This document shows, piece by piece, positions 20,769 through 30,946 of a stretch of 64,000 nt of DNA. This DNA is from Adenophora triphylla var. japonica (taxonomy: Eukaryota > Streptophyta > Magnoliopsida > Asterales > Campanulaceae). Location of the stretch: positions 23,818 through 87,817 of the forward strand of contig JAFEMH010007487.1 of assembly GCA_022495995.1 (NCBI GenBank), written 5' to 3'. The number at the start of each line of letters is the position of its first letter. Position 1 is the first letter of the stretch. The position numbers were made by a program, and so were the translations under genes. The notes under the pieces were generated by a model, which made no database searches, was not told where the DNA came from, and was given only the letters and a program-made list of their open reading frames with translations.

Positions 20769-23367
20769 ATGGCGACAATGGTTTCAAGCTGGTCCAAGAA
20801 TGTTGATTCTGTGCCAACTAGCTACATTATGCCAGCCGAAGTACGAGCGGAGAAGCTGGTTACAATATGCAAAGATATTCCGGTGATTGACTTAAGTCAA
20901 ACTGCAGGACGTGGCAGAGGTGATATAGTTATGCGGATTGTAAAAGCTTGTGAGGAATATGGATTTTTTCAGGTTAGATTGACAAATATTCTTAGGGAGA
21001 CCATACAGATTCTTCTAAGCTACACTACTTTTAACGATGTTTGTACCTTCATGAAATTGCACTTGAATAATTCTATCTTTCTGAAGCGCGACTGTTTTTT
21101 TTTTTTTTTTTTTTTGGGGGAAGATGACATTTTTCCTGGGTCAAGAGTAACTTTATTTTACAATTGCAGGTGATAAATCATGGAGTTCCAGAAGATATGA
21201 TGCATGAGGCCATGAAAGTAAGCAATGATTTCTTTAATCTATCTGTCGAGGACAAGGAAAGCTTATACTCTGAGAAAAAACAAAAGAGTTGCGAACTATA
21301 TACAAGTACTACAAACTACACAGAAGAGGAAGTTCATACCTGGAAGGATGTTTTAAGGCACCCCTGTCATCCTTTAGATCAGCATATCCCATCATGGCCT
21401 GAAAAACCTGATAGATATCGGTAAATCCGTCTTTCAACTTAAGTTTGTTTGATCTAAATATCATATATACTGATCAGATATGATAGTTTATTTTTATAAC
21501 TATGGTTACTTAATACTATTCTTTGCAGTCAAGTAGTTGGGGCATATTCAGTCGAGGTCAGGAAGCTGGGGCTCAAACTTTTGGATCTTATCTGCGAAGG
21601 CCTAGGACTTAAAGAGGGCTATTTTGGAGAAGACTTGAGCAAACAGCAGTATATGGTGATAAATCATTACCCATCTTGCCCAGATCCAAGTTTGACCTTG
21701 GGAACAGCAGGGCACCATGACCATTCGGTCATAACTGTGGTTCAACAAGACTCGTATGGACTTCAAATCTTCAAAGGTGGGCAGTGGGTTGGGGTCGAGC
21801 CTGTTCCGAATGCATTGGTTGTCAGCTCATGTCACCAAATGGAGGTACAGCGTGTTTGATTTCTGGTTGTGTGTGTGTTCCTGGTTGTGTGTGCATGTGT
21901 ACTTTTATGGATGATGGTTTGGGTTTATGGTGCTTTTGGCGGTGGTGGGTGGTGGGTGGTGGAAGAAGAAAGAGGAAGAAGATAATGAGAGAGGGAGGGG
22001 GACACGGAGGGGTTTTCTGGAAAGTGGGTGAGTCGATTCAGGAAGGAGGGTATATCTCAATTTCAACTGAAATGTCCCTTTTACAGTTACATGCATGGCA
22101 CATGATCGATATTTTAACGAAAGCTACTCCCTCTGTCCCGCTTTAAGGTTCTTACTTTCCTTTTTAGTCTGTCCCAAATTAAGGTTCTTACTTTACTTCT
22201 TTCCATAAATGGAAAGTTTTCCATATATTATACCCTTATCATCTCCACATATTTACAAAAAAACCACACTATTCCTCCCACTCATTCTCTCTCCTATTAA
22301 ATATTTTAAATTTTTACATTCTCTCTCCTATTTCCTACCACACATTTAACTTTTACATTCTCTCTCCTATTCCCTACCACTCACATTTTTTCATTTCTTA
22401 ATCTCCGTGCAAAGTCAAACTAGGAACGTTAAAGCGGGACGGAGGGAGTATTTTTTTAACAAAATTTCCAATGGATTGCAACAAAAAGTCAATGTGGGGA
22501 AGGAGTTTGCAAAATTTTCAATGTAGATAATCACATTGCAACAGTTGATAAAGTTTGGGTAACTAATGTGCAATTTGACATTTTTAATAATTTTAAAATA
22601 GGGAATTTGCCCCATAAGTTCCTTTTGGAACAAATCACTTCCCACTAAGTTTCTCATTGTATTAAAATGCCCCATATGTTCTCATGTTGTATTATGTATA
22701 ATATAACATTTAGTTATGCAGTAGTTTAAAATCATAATACTGCATCCGCACCACCGCCTCCGCCACAGCCCAGCTCCGCCGCCGCCATCTGCTTTCGCCG
22801 CATGCCGGATTCCGGTCAATTTTCACCGGAATCCGGCAATTTTGGCCGGAATCCGGCCGCCGATCGCCGGAATCTAGCCGCCGGAGGTCAGAATCTGGTC
22901 GCCGGTCCATGGGCTTCGGTCTCCGGTAACCCGCGGCCGCCGGAATGCAGTATTATGACCTTAATTGATGTTGTATTTTCGAAACATAATACAACATCAT
23001 AATACAATATGGTGAAGGAACTTATCGGACATTATGAAACTTTTTTAGAACTTATCGGGCATAGTCCCTTTAAAATAATAATAAAAAAAATTCTCATTTG
23101 CTGCAGGTTATAAGTAATGGAAAACTAAAAAGTATGGAGCACCGGGTAGTGACAAATTCAACTAATGCAAGATCATCCATTGTCAGCTTCTTCATGCCCA
23201 GCCTTTCTGCAGTCATAGAACCTGCAAAGGAGCTTGTTAGTGATGATGAACCACCACTTTTCAAACCCTTCACGTTCTCGGAATATACTCAATCTTATCT
23301 AGCCTACATCAACATGAAGATTCCACGACCTGGAACGCCGTTAGATTCTTTTGAGCTCACAACATGA
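20769..23367 (+). CDS. 2-oxoglutarate/Fe(II)-dependent dioxygenase, hyoscyamine-6-hydroxylase-like group
   Basis: Four exons with GT-AG introns: 20769-20972, 21170-21420, 21529-21844 and 23107-23367, giving 343 residues, the usual length for the family. The N-terminal region (IPVIDLSQ, residues about 38-45; EYGFFQVINHGVP around the first junction) matches the DIOX_N domain. The catalytic half has the iron triad His214-x-Asp216 (GHHDH) and His269 (EHRVV), and the 2-oxoglutarate-binding Arg279-x-Ser281 (ARSS). The WKD...HPLDQ...WPEKP block resembles plant hyoscyamine 6-dioxygenase-like enzymes of specialised metabolism. The residues SSCHQ (251-255) replace the more usual NIGHQ. Soluble cytosolic enzyme; the substrate cannot be told. 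Intron 3 is 1262 bp because of two transposon insertions. All splice sites and key residues are intact, so the gene is probably functional. Confidence 0.9.
22127..22448. mobile_element. Stowaway-type MITE in intron 3
   Basis: Inverted ends CTCCCTCTGTCCCGCTTTAA (left) and the matching AAAGCGGGACGGAGGGAG (right) are flanked by TA on both sides (22125-22126 and 22449-22450). The CTCCCTCYGTCCC end and TA target site are diagnostic of Stowaway (Tc1/mariner-derived) elements. About 322 bp, non-coding. Confidence 0.9.
22601..23068. mobile_element. Non-autonomous Mutator-like element in intron 3
   Basis: Imperfect inverted ends (GGGAATTTGCCCCATAAGTTC, 22601 onward; complement of GAACTTATCGGGCATAGTCCC at the right) are flanked by an exact 9-bp duplication TTTAAAATA (22592-22600 and 23069-23077). 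A 9-bp TSD is typical of Mutator-like elements. The 468-bp element has a strongly GC-rich core (about 22740-22950) full of CCGGAATCCGG-like words in an AT-rich surround, possibly captured sequence. The ORFs in the core are not convincing genes. Confidence 0.8.
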
Positions 23368-24125
23368 AAGTTATCAACAAAGGGAATAATTTCTGCCTTT
23401 ATTCCAAAATCTAAACTCCGTTCCTGCATTTTATTTTACTATTAACGCATTAGCTTGCATTTGTTTGAGGTTATTCATGAAAGTGTTTTCAGTAATGTAT
23501 TTGCTTTAGAATAATTAAGCATTGTGCCGGACCAGTCCGAGGCTTGCATCGTCATTTATGTTTACTGCTCCTTCTTGCCTTATGGAATAATTAATAACCT
23601 ATGCAACGTATTTTACCCATTTGCACAAACGTTCAACATGTACAACATACTTTTGCAATTTACATCATATAATGCAACGATTTCTTTAGTGTATAAAAAA
23701 TACTACTTTCAAAAATGTTTACAAATTATACAAAAAGCATGTCAAAAAATACAGCGTACTTTCGCGATTTGTAACAAATCATCCAACATTTTGGAATTAT
23801 CTTTTTTTTTTTTAAGTACATCGCATATTTTATACACAAATGATTACATCATTCGTTTTTAAAGGTCTACGGACAAAACTACCTCTACAGCACTCAACAA
23901 TGTATGCTTGTGCCAATCTCTCATTAATTTGCGCTCTGCTCGCTCGCTCACTCACTCTTGAGCACTCCTTCTCTCATTAACTTGCACTCTGCTCGCTCAC
24001 TCACTCCCTCACTCTTGAGCACTCCTTCGCCAAATCACAGACTTAATTAATCTCATAATTGAATGATTTGAGTATACGTCATATATTCCAACCACGAGAC
24101 CTGTTTATATTTTCAATTGATTATG
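23368..24125. other. 3' flank of the dioxygenase gene
   Basis: No gene is seen. A TGCTCGCTC...CACTCTTGAGCACTCC segment of about 55 bp is duplicated in tandem near 23920-24028. The rest is AT-rich. Confidence 0.6.
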
Positions 24126-25060
24126 ATGTTAGAGGTACATATTTGTAGGGTTTACAATGAGAGGAGATAATCTCCTAGATGGTTTCTAGATCTATACAAA
24201 TATTTTCTTTCCTAATTTAATACAAAGATTGAGTTTCCTAAACTATATAAAATATATAACAATATAGAATATAGAATTCTAATATTATATTCCTAATATG
24301 CCCCACAAGATGGACGATCTTTGGATAAGTCTAATCTTGAAGAATGATGAGATGAACCGGGTTTGATGTAGCGGTTGGAGACGGATGTGTTCCTGGACAT
24401 GTACGTTGTCTGATTTGATGTGGTTGTTCGTTGCCATTGTGGTTATTTGTCGGTGGTAGCGTGCATTTGAGGGTGGGGCGGATGTAGGGTTTTGCCGCAA
24501 GTAAGGTGGTAGTTATGAAGGATAGAGTTTTGGCTATGGGTTAAATTTGCCAAGGGGATTTTGAAGGAGGTGAAATGGTTTCGACAATAAGTTTGCTGAG
24601 GTGGGTGGTGCGGCTGTAGGGTTTGCCGAGGTGGGTAGTGTAGGATTTGAGGCAGGAGAAGTTTGGAGAAGAGAAATAAAGAAAAAAAAAGGGTTTCGGC
24701 CTAAGGGGGTTTTAGCCGAGGGGTTTGAAAATAGAGAAAAGGAAAAAAAATAGGGTTTCAGCCTAAGCGGAGTTTTAGCCGAGGAGATTGAATATAGAGA
24801 AAAGAAAAAAAAATTAGGGTTTCGGCCTAAGGGGGTTTGAGTCGAGAGGTTTGAAAATAGAGAAAAGGAAAAAAAAATTGGGTTTCGGCCTAAGGGAGGT
24901 TTTAGCCGAGGGGATTGAATATAGAGCAAAGAATTTTTTTTTAGGGTTTATTGGTGGATGGCGGAAGCAATGTAGTATTTGAAGGTGGGGCGGCTTTAGG
25001 GTTTTGTCGCTAGGGTTTGGCGGAGAAGTCCTATTATGAATCTTGATGCTCTTATACCAT
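24126..25060 (-). mobile_element. Relic of a copia-type non-autonomous element
   Basis: On the plus strand, GCTCTTATACCA at about 25049-25060 is a one-base variant of the complement of the initiator tRNA-Met primer-binding site, and ATGCCCCACAAGATGG near 24299 resembles the complement of a polypurine tract. The internal phrase GGCGGAGAAGT...ATGAATCTT before the primer-binding site matches the same place in element G. No matching LTR pair was found. The interior carries a tandem repeat. Confidence 0.5.
24660..24945. repeat. Minisatellite, about 60-65-bp unit, about 4-5 copies
   Basis: Units contain AGGGTTTCGGCCTAAG, GGGGTTTTAGCCGAGG and GATTGAATATAGAGAAAAG. A Phe/Ser/Pro-rich minus-strand ORF across it is a by-product of the repeat. 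Confidence 0.85.
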
Positions 25061-25311
25061 AATAGAATATAGGATGATAGACGAAGTGAATTCATACATG
25101 GAGGGAGAGAAAATTGATATGAATGACTCAAGTTTTATTATTACCATTGTATGAATATATATAAAACTTAAAAATCAGTAATTAATGAGTGGAGGAAATA
25201 GTAAAGATTCTTTTCCATTTTATGAAATGTGCACGTAGGTTTGGAACGCCCAAAATGGAAAAATGTGCACCTAGGTATGGGACGGAGGGAGTATATAATT
25301 ACAAAAGGAGA
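25061..25311. other. LTR remnant and half of a Stowaway-type MITE
   Basis: The left part is probably the start of the relic's LTR (minus strand). At about 25276-25293 the sequence GGGACGGAGGGAGTA is a typical right end of a Stowaway element, but the left end is missing. Confidence 0.4.
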
Positions 25312-26442
25312 ATGAATACTGAAAGGTCCTGTTTGCTTAATCAGTTCAAAGGTTAGGCAGTTAAGCTTTGACAGCTGAGGTGCAATCTTAGTTGTCAGAT
25401 ACTAACTGATTTAAAAGACAAGAGTGAAATGTGCAGCGGAATAAATAGTGTTGAAATAATGTAAAGACAAGTGAATAGTGTATGTGTGTGTAGATGTGTG
25501 TGTGTGTTGTGTGATAATACCAAATGAACACAAGAATTTTAAGGTGGTTCAGAGTTCACTCCTCCTACGTCCACCCTCACTGTCAACCTTGACAAGTGAG
25601 ATCAATCCACTTAAATCTAGTTCCCTTTAAGATTTACAAAGGATTGTTTAGGCAAGTTTCTTGAACCTCCTCTTCCTAATTAGTACAGTCAATTAGGGAT
25701 ATTGCTTATTACGAAAGCAAATTACAATTCCACTTAAAGTCAGTCTTAAGTGGTTACACAGTAGTTTATACACCTGAATTCAGTTACAAGTATCTCAGAT
25801 TGTTTGATTGTTGGTTGCAGGTTTTGCAGGTGTGGAAAGGTTGAAGGTGTGGTTGTAAAGGTTGTGTGTGGAAGGGCATTGTCTTCAGTCTTGAAGGTTT
25901 CCTTTTATAGGCTTGAATATAGCCGTTGGAGGAGACAAGGGAGTAAATGCAAGTAGGTGAAATAGTGTTTGCATTTAGAGCTTTGATGACTGGATAATAA
26001 CAGGCTGTAATCTGCAACCATTTTATGTGATCTTCATGGAGATGAGCTGGCAACAACTGTTGGGGCAAGGCTCATCTTGATCATCACAGAAATACTTCAC
26101 TGCTGCTGATGTTGAAGATCATAGCTGTCAGAGGGATGAGACCTCTGCTGTTGAGAACCTTAGCTGTCAGGCTTTGTTCTTTGAGTTTGTATGTTTAGGA
26201 GACAAGGAGTTGAGTTGATGATTATGTAATGATCCTCTTGTTAATAAATAGATTTATTTATATGATTTATCTTGGTGTTTGATCATTACATCATTGTTGT
26301 CCAGTTGATATAAGAGATATGCAGATGAGTCATGGCTGACCAATGTTCATGAGTTATCTTGGCTGATAGATATCATTGGAAAGGATATGTTTCTTTGTCA
26401 AAACCCTGTATAACTATGTGGTTTGCATAGTTAGGTCCTAAC
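25312..26442 (-). mobile_element. 3' LTR of element F (Sirevirus-like Ty1/copia), left limit approximate
   Basis: Read on the minus strand it starts TGTTAGGACCTAACTATGC at 26442, directly after a polypurine tract, and runs about 1.1 kb. A short TG-rich simple repeat (about 25478-25512) lies inside. The other LTR lies beyond the right edge of the window, so the exact left end (near 25312) and the TSD cannot be fixed. Confidence 0.6.
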
Positions 26443-26458
26443 AATTTCCCCCTTTTTG
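26443..26458 (-). promoter_or_regulatory. Polypurine tract of element F
   Basis: On the plus strand ATTTCCCCCTTTTTGG; on the minus strand this is CCAAAAAGGGGGAAAT directly before the LTR. Confidence 0.75.
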
Positions 26459-26660
26459 GCAAAGTAAAATATCTAGCAAAAGATATAAACTGCAAGATAC
26501 TCATGAATTGAATATACCAATGAAGATAAAACTAATCTTCTCGATTCAACCACAATAGCTTTAAAACAAACAAATTATCCAAAATAACAATTGTTTAAAG
26601 CATGAAATTAAAGGTAGGGTTTAAAGGACTTATCCACATAAAAAGACAAAAATTTTCTAA
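26459..26660 (-). other. Spacer between the F extra ORF and its 3' LTR
   Basis: AT-rich, no ORF supported. It corresponds to the 3' untranslated part of element F. Confidence 0.5.
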
Positions 26661-26973
26661 TCAAAAAAATTCATCTCTTTCTCTTCTCGCTGCAAGGATC
26701 TCTTCTCTTTCACCTAGCAGCACTTTTCTCATCTTTTCATCAACACCTCTGAAATACATTTCATTGTTCCATTCCCAGCTCATCTCATCATCATATGTGA
26801 AGGTTTGATCTTGCCTTTCCTTGAGGACAGCTTTGGGTAGAGGTTCTTCATCATCTCTTAATCTCAGATTACCCCATTTGGAAGTATTCTTTGCTCTTGA
26901 GCTTTGGCCTCTGGTTCCTGCAAATAGGTTAGAAAAGAAAGGGTTTGACTGCAGAGAGATGGTTTGTTGAGCT
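26661..26973 (-). CDS. C-terminal part of the element F extra ORF, split by element A
   Basis: This frame is cut at 26973 by the insertion of A. With the 5-bp TSD (GAGCT) counted once, it continues in the same frame from 60237-61201. The C-terminal part holds a basic segment and an Arg/Glu-rich coiled end (about residues 390-425: ...KVLLGEREEILAARRERDEFF). It is placed between pol and the 3' LTR, where Sireviruses carry an env-like ORF. No membrane segment is visible. The function is unknown. Confidence 0.65.
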
Positions 26974-27167
26974 TGTAAGTACCCCAATCTGGATCACCCC
27001 CTTTCAAACACACGGGAAGCACCGCAGACTCATCAACGCAGTCTCGACGATCTCTGGCACTCAAAACCCTCTCAAACCCTCAGCCAAACCAAGGGAGGAG
27101 CCTTTCTGGGATAAAAAGGGACAAAAGGACCTTTTGGGAATTTTCAGGAAGTTGGAAAAGCAGAAAT

Positions 27168-27446
27168 GGTCCGTACGGACCTCTTTGCTTTAATAATTAC
27201 TGAATCCCCTTAAAGTCCACAATATTCCCTCAAATCCCGGAAGTAATCATCACTCCCATGCATGGTTGGTCCGTACGGACCTCTTTGCAGCCTAGTTGGT
27301 CCGTACGGACCTTCTTGCAAGGGGACACCATAATTACAGAATATTCACCATCATCACATATTCCCTCAAATCGAGGAAAACCAAGATTCTGGTTTACCTA
27401 GGAGGTCCGTACGGACCTTCTTGCACGAAATTTTTTACTATAAATA
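27168..27446 (+). promoter_or_regulatory. U3 palindrome cluster and TATA box of LTR A
   Basis: Four exact copies of the 14-bp palindrome GGTCCGTACGGACC lie 22 to 271 bp upstream of TATAAATA (27439-27446). Three are followed by a TCTTTGC or TTCTTGC word. The same unit recurs at 53505-53550 ahead of the antisense gene. Its centre CGTACG contains the GTAC core recognised by SBP-box factors, but that link is only an idea. Confidence 0.65.
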
Positions 27447-28198
27447 GAGGGCTCCCCCTCCTCATTTTCACACACCTCCCACTTCTCTCTTCCTCCCTAA
27501 GCCTTCAGGCTTCCCCTCTAAGTCCTCTCGAGGCACTCCCGGCCACTTTCGGATCCTTCCGAGGCCTTCTGAGCTCCCTTGTGGTGCTCCGAAGCCTCTC
27601 CGAGCGCTCCCGCGACGCTCCCGCGCTGCCCCGAGGCACTCTCGAGGTACTCTGAGGCCCCTCGTGGTACTCCGAGGCCTTGCCTGGTCTTTCCCACGGT
27701 GTCCCGGCTCTTTCCGAGTCAAACCGGCGATCTCAAACCACACCGAACCTCTGCCCGAATCCAGCCAACGATTCCAACGCACTCCGAACCTCTGCCCGAG
27801 TCAAACCGGCGATCTCAAACCACACCGAACCTCTGCCCGAATCCAGCCAACGATTCCAACCCACGCCGAACCTCTGCCCGAGTGATCCCGACGATCCCCA
27901 CGCACGCCGAACCTCTGCCCGAACGCAGCCTGCAATCTCAACTCACGCCGAAACTCTGTCCGCAGACAACCGGCATCTCCTGAAGCAATCCCGATCCGTA
28001 CCGGAACGCTACTCCGACCTCAAACACTATTCCTCAGCGGAAGACAGACACGAACCAACATTGGTAAGGCTTCCTTCCTACATTATTTCAATGCATTTCA
28101 ATACATAGTACACAATGTAGACATCCGATACAGCATGCATTTTTAAAAGCACACACACACACACAACATTTTAAAGGATATAAGGGGTATCCGAAAGA

Positions 28199-28259
28199 CT
28201 CGTTTTACGAGGCGACTCGGGTGAGCTCTAATATTCTAATATTCTCTTCCCGAGGAGTC
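28199..28259 (+). promoter_or_regulatory. Two-hairpin module in the LTR A leader
   Basis: Hairpin 1 is CTCGT-TTT-ACGAG; hairpin 2 pairs GACTCGGG with CCCGAG(GA)GTC across about 27 nt. It is followed by GACCTCCGAAC. Homologous modules are in every Tat-like LTR of the window. Confidence 0.65.
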
Positions 28260-28468
28260 ATCTGACCTCCGAACTCAAAATCTCATCACACAAAAAACAG
28301 TTTAAAATTATCTTTAAACTGATGCCCTTTTTCAATGTTTTGGGCTTAATAAAAACGGCGTGGCGACTCTACAAATGCGAAAACAAACGGCGAGACCATC
28401 GCTCCAACGCGAAGCGAAATGATGCCAGATGCCGGGGCGCGAGCCTATCGGATCCGGGTAATTTCAGT

Positions 28469-28486
28469 TGGCGACTCTGCTGGGGA
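28469..28486 (+). promoter_or_regulatory. Primer-binding site of element A
   Basis: TGGCGACTCTGCTGGGGA starts two bases after the LTR end and is identical to the site of element B (51480-51497, minus strand). Confidence 0.85.
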
Positions 28487-29633
28487 TCTTTTGTTTTAAA
28501 AAACTTTTAAACAAAACAAAAGATTTTTTTAAAACAATGATGAGGGTCAAACTTTCATTTTACCCCTTCCTTTAACTGTTGTGTGTGTGTGCACGTGCTT
28601 CGTTTTTATTTTACAAAAAAAAATAAAAATACAAAAAAATGCATTCATATACATCTGCGCATACATTTAAAATTCTGCAAAAACTTCTGTTTTACTCAGA
28701 AAAAGAATTTTAGAGACCGCACACTACGCGCACTGCTGCCTCGGTTACACCGCACACTACTTACACTGCTGCCTCGGTTACACCGCACGCTACGCGCACT
28801 GCTGCCTCGGATACACTGCACACTACAACCCTTAACCCGGAGTGGTCTCAGTTGCAGTCCGTTAGGTCTTCCTAGGCCTCTCGGATGCGCACGGGATCAT
28901 TCCAAACATCCCATCCTAGCCAAGCGTCAACCCTGCACGTTTGAGTCTTGAGTCACACTCTGTCCAGACTCGGTTGGTTTTTACCCAGTCCGTGTCATAC
29001 AAGCCTGGATACATATACCATGCCGGCCATTTTCTGAGTCAAGGCTCGGAACTCAAGATCCCTTGCGCAAGCAAAGCGATGAAAGGTCATGCTAAAATCT
29101 TGACCTGATCTTGATTTCCGAAGCTACGCCCAGACGATGTTCCGTCCCGGATATACATCCATGCCCACATGACACCATGTCATCAAGCCTTTGATACGTC
29201 AGCCATGACGATATGACCCAGCCAACGCCTAACGTCACAGATCCCTTGCGCAAGCAAGGTAAAGAGAGGTCATGCCGAACTCTTGACCTGATCTTGACTC
29301 AGTGGCCGACTCGGTTCACTATTCACATGGCTAACGTATCAAAACGAACATGACAGGCTCGGTCCTTAGGTTCGATTTTTCTTTTAGGCCGGTGGAAACC
29401 GCTTGCACTATAGGACCCTCGCCCGGGGTTGTCCACCGTGGAATGTCGAAATACAGGTGCAAAACGAGGGGCTTATAGCCGCACAGATGGTCTCCACTGA
29501 CCCAGGATATAGCATAGTTGCGAAAAAGAAGAGCAATCTTTTCCAACCCACCTAGGATTCTGAGAAAACGCTGTTTTAAGTTAATTAAAACAACAAAAAA
29601 AAAAAAATAAAAGAAACGGAAACCGCATGCCAC
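28487..29633 (+). other. Long untranslated leader of element A
   Basis: No ORF is supported. It includes three to four repeats of a CACTGCTGCCTCGG/ACACCGCACACTAC word (28715-28830) and blocks shared with the leaders of D and B. Long leaders are known in Tat/Ogre elements. Confidence 0.7.
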
Positions 29634-30917
29634 GTGAGCTTTCCCCTTTTATCCCGAGAGGCCATTCCTCAGTGTCTAAACCTTGCCCATCACCCTCCGG
29701 CTAACAGAGAGTGGTCGAGAGTACCCGGGAACCCGTCTCCCAGTGTCAAAACAGCAAGGTCCTACCTCCTTCCTGGCAATAAGTCACCACGGATCCGTCA
29801 AATCCTCATGGCCAAGTCAGTGGATAACAACGATGAGAACGGGACCTTACCCCCAAGAAATTTCCCAACATTGGAAGAAGTTTGGCAGGTCCTCATGGCT
29901 ATTGAGAAACGCCAAGGTGAGCAACAAGCCTGGATCGAAGGTGCCATGCACCACTTCGGAACATTAGCCACCCAACTACCTGGGGCTTCCCAAGTCATGA
30001 CTGCTCCCACAGCTTCTAACGTCTCTCATTGTCTCCCAGAAGTCAACCTGTTACCCTCGTACGAGCCATGCAGTTATGACGTAAGGCCACAAGACCTTCC
30101 AGAGGAAAGCCTGCCTATTCAGCCTCCTCAGATCCCAGTACCACCGCCGAACAACGAACACATCTGGTGGGACGTCTGTGATTGCAGTGCTTGTCTGGAA
30201 ATGGAATTCCAGGACAAAATGAACGAGGGCCGTCCTCAAAGAAAGAAGAAGCTCTCTTCTCAACAAAAACTGAAGAAAAGGTATGAATCCGGTGATCCCA
30301 CAGTCGGAACCCTCGGAGAACCCTCAGGAAAGTTTGACTACTACGTCATCTACTCCAGCAAGTCTCCCCAGCCTAGCTCTGCACAAGGCCACGGCAACGT
30401 CTGCTCCGTGATCAGCTGGGACGAGCTCCGCACTGCCACCGAAGGCCCAAAGGTCCAGATACCTCAACCCCTGTCTTGGGAAGATCTCAAAGCCACTGTG
30501 GATGTCCCCACAAAAGCTATGACGGTGAACGAATTGAAATGCGCAGTCTTGCCTTACGCCAACCAAGGTCCTCCCATTACAGAGATAGGAGAGGCAAGCA
30601 AAGCAGTAAAGCCAAAGGTGAACGTCCTGACACGTTCCGGCCAAATCCCAGTAAATCCTCCGCGGGCAGACAAAAGGCCAGCCATACCTGAGCCACGGAC
30701 CGAAAAAGGGCCCTATGCCAAAGAAGCTGAAACCATGGACCCTAAGGCTGAAGATCCTGTCTTAGCCCAGCTCAAGCGTACTCAGGCTAACATCTCGCTC
30801 TGGTCCCTACTCACTTCATCTTACCCGCACAAGCTCAAGTTGGAAGAAAGCACGGCCTGCACCATGGTTCCCATCACGGTGACACCCGACGGCAGTTCGG
30901 ATGATTGGCAATGTTAA
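29634..30917 (+). pseudogene. Gag-like ORF of element A without a recognisable gag core
   Basis: The frame is open from 29634; the first ATG in it that I would use is 29808 (MAKSVDNND), giving 369 residues. The N-terminal part has a short helix (LEEVWQVLMAIEKRQGEQQAWIE, about residues 19-41) in the place of the gag N-terminal helix of B. The end (VLTRSGQIP..., DPVLAQLKRTQANISLWSLL) is the standard segment just before Tat protease. The Retrotrans_gag core (as at 48734-49246 in B) and the CCHC-like segment are missing. It stops at 30915, one frame off the protease. Either gag core was deleted or this is a distinct protein; no function can be assigned. Confidence 0.6.
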
Positions 30918-30946
30918 CTACAAAGAACATCATCACTTTCACGTAG

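Larger units (their letters stand above)
26974..28466 (+). mobile_element. 5' LTR of element A
   Basis: U3 holds four copies of the palindrome GGTCCGTACGGACC (27168-27181, 27268-27281, 27298-27311, 27404-27417) ahead of TATAAATA (27439-27446). Downstream are an imperfect repeat with GAACCTCTGCCCGA words (27740-27930), a (CA)n tract (28150-28165), hairpin CTCGT/ACGAG (28199-28211), the stem GACTCGGG/CCCGAG.GAGTC (28214-28221 with 28249-28259) and TGGCGACTC (28361-28369). Confidence 0.95.

Noticed and set aside
22710..23002. Short ORFs in the GC-rich core of the intron 3 insertion
   Set aside because: They are simple translations of CCGGAATCCGG-like repeats on both strands, inside a transposon in an intron.
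27579..28108. ORFs of 73-142 codons in the A LTR (and 59293-59830 in the 3' copy)
   Set aside because: They run through a repeat with GAACCTCTGCCCGA words inside the LTR in several frames; there is no sign of coding selection and the copies differ by frameshifting indels.
28469..28486. Primer-binding sites considered as tRNA gene fragments
   Set aside because: Only the 18-bp complement of a tRNA 3' end is present, directly after LTR ends; no cloverleaf surrounds them.
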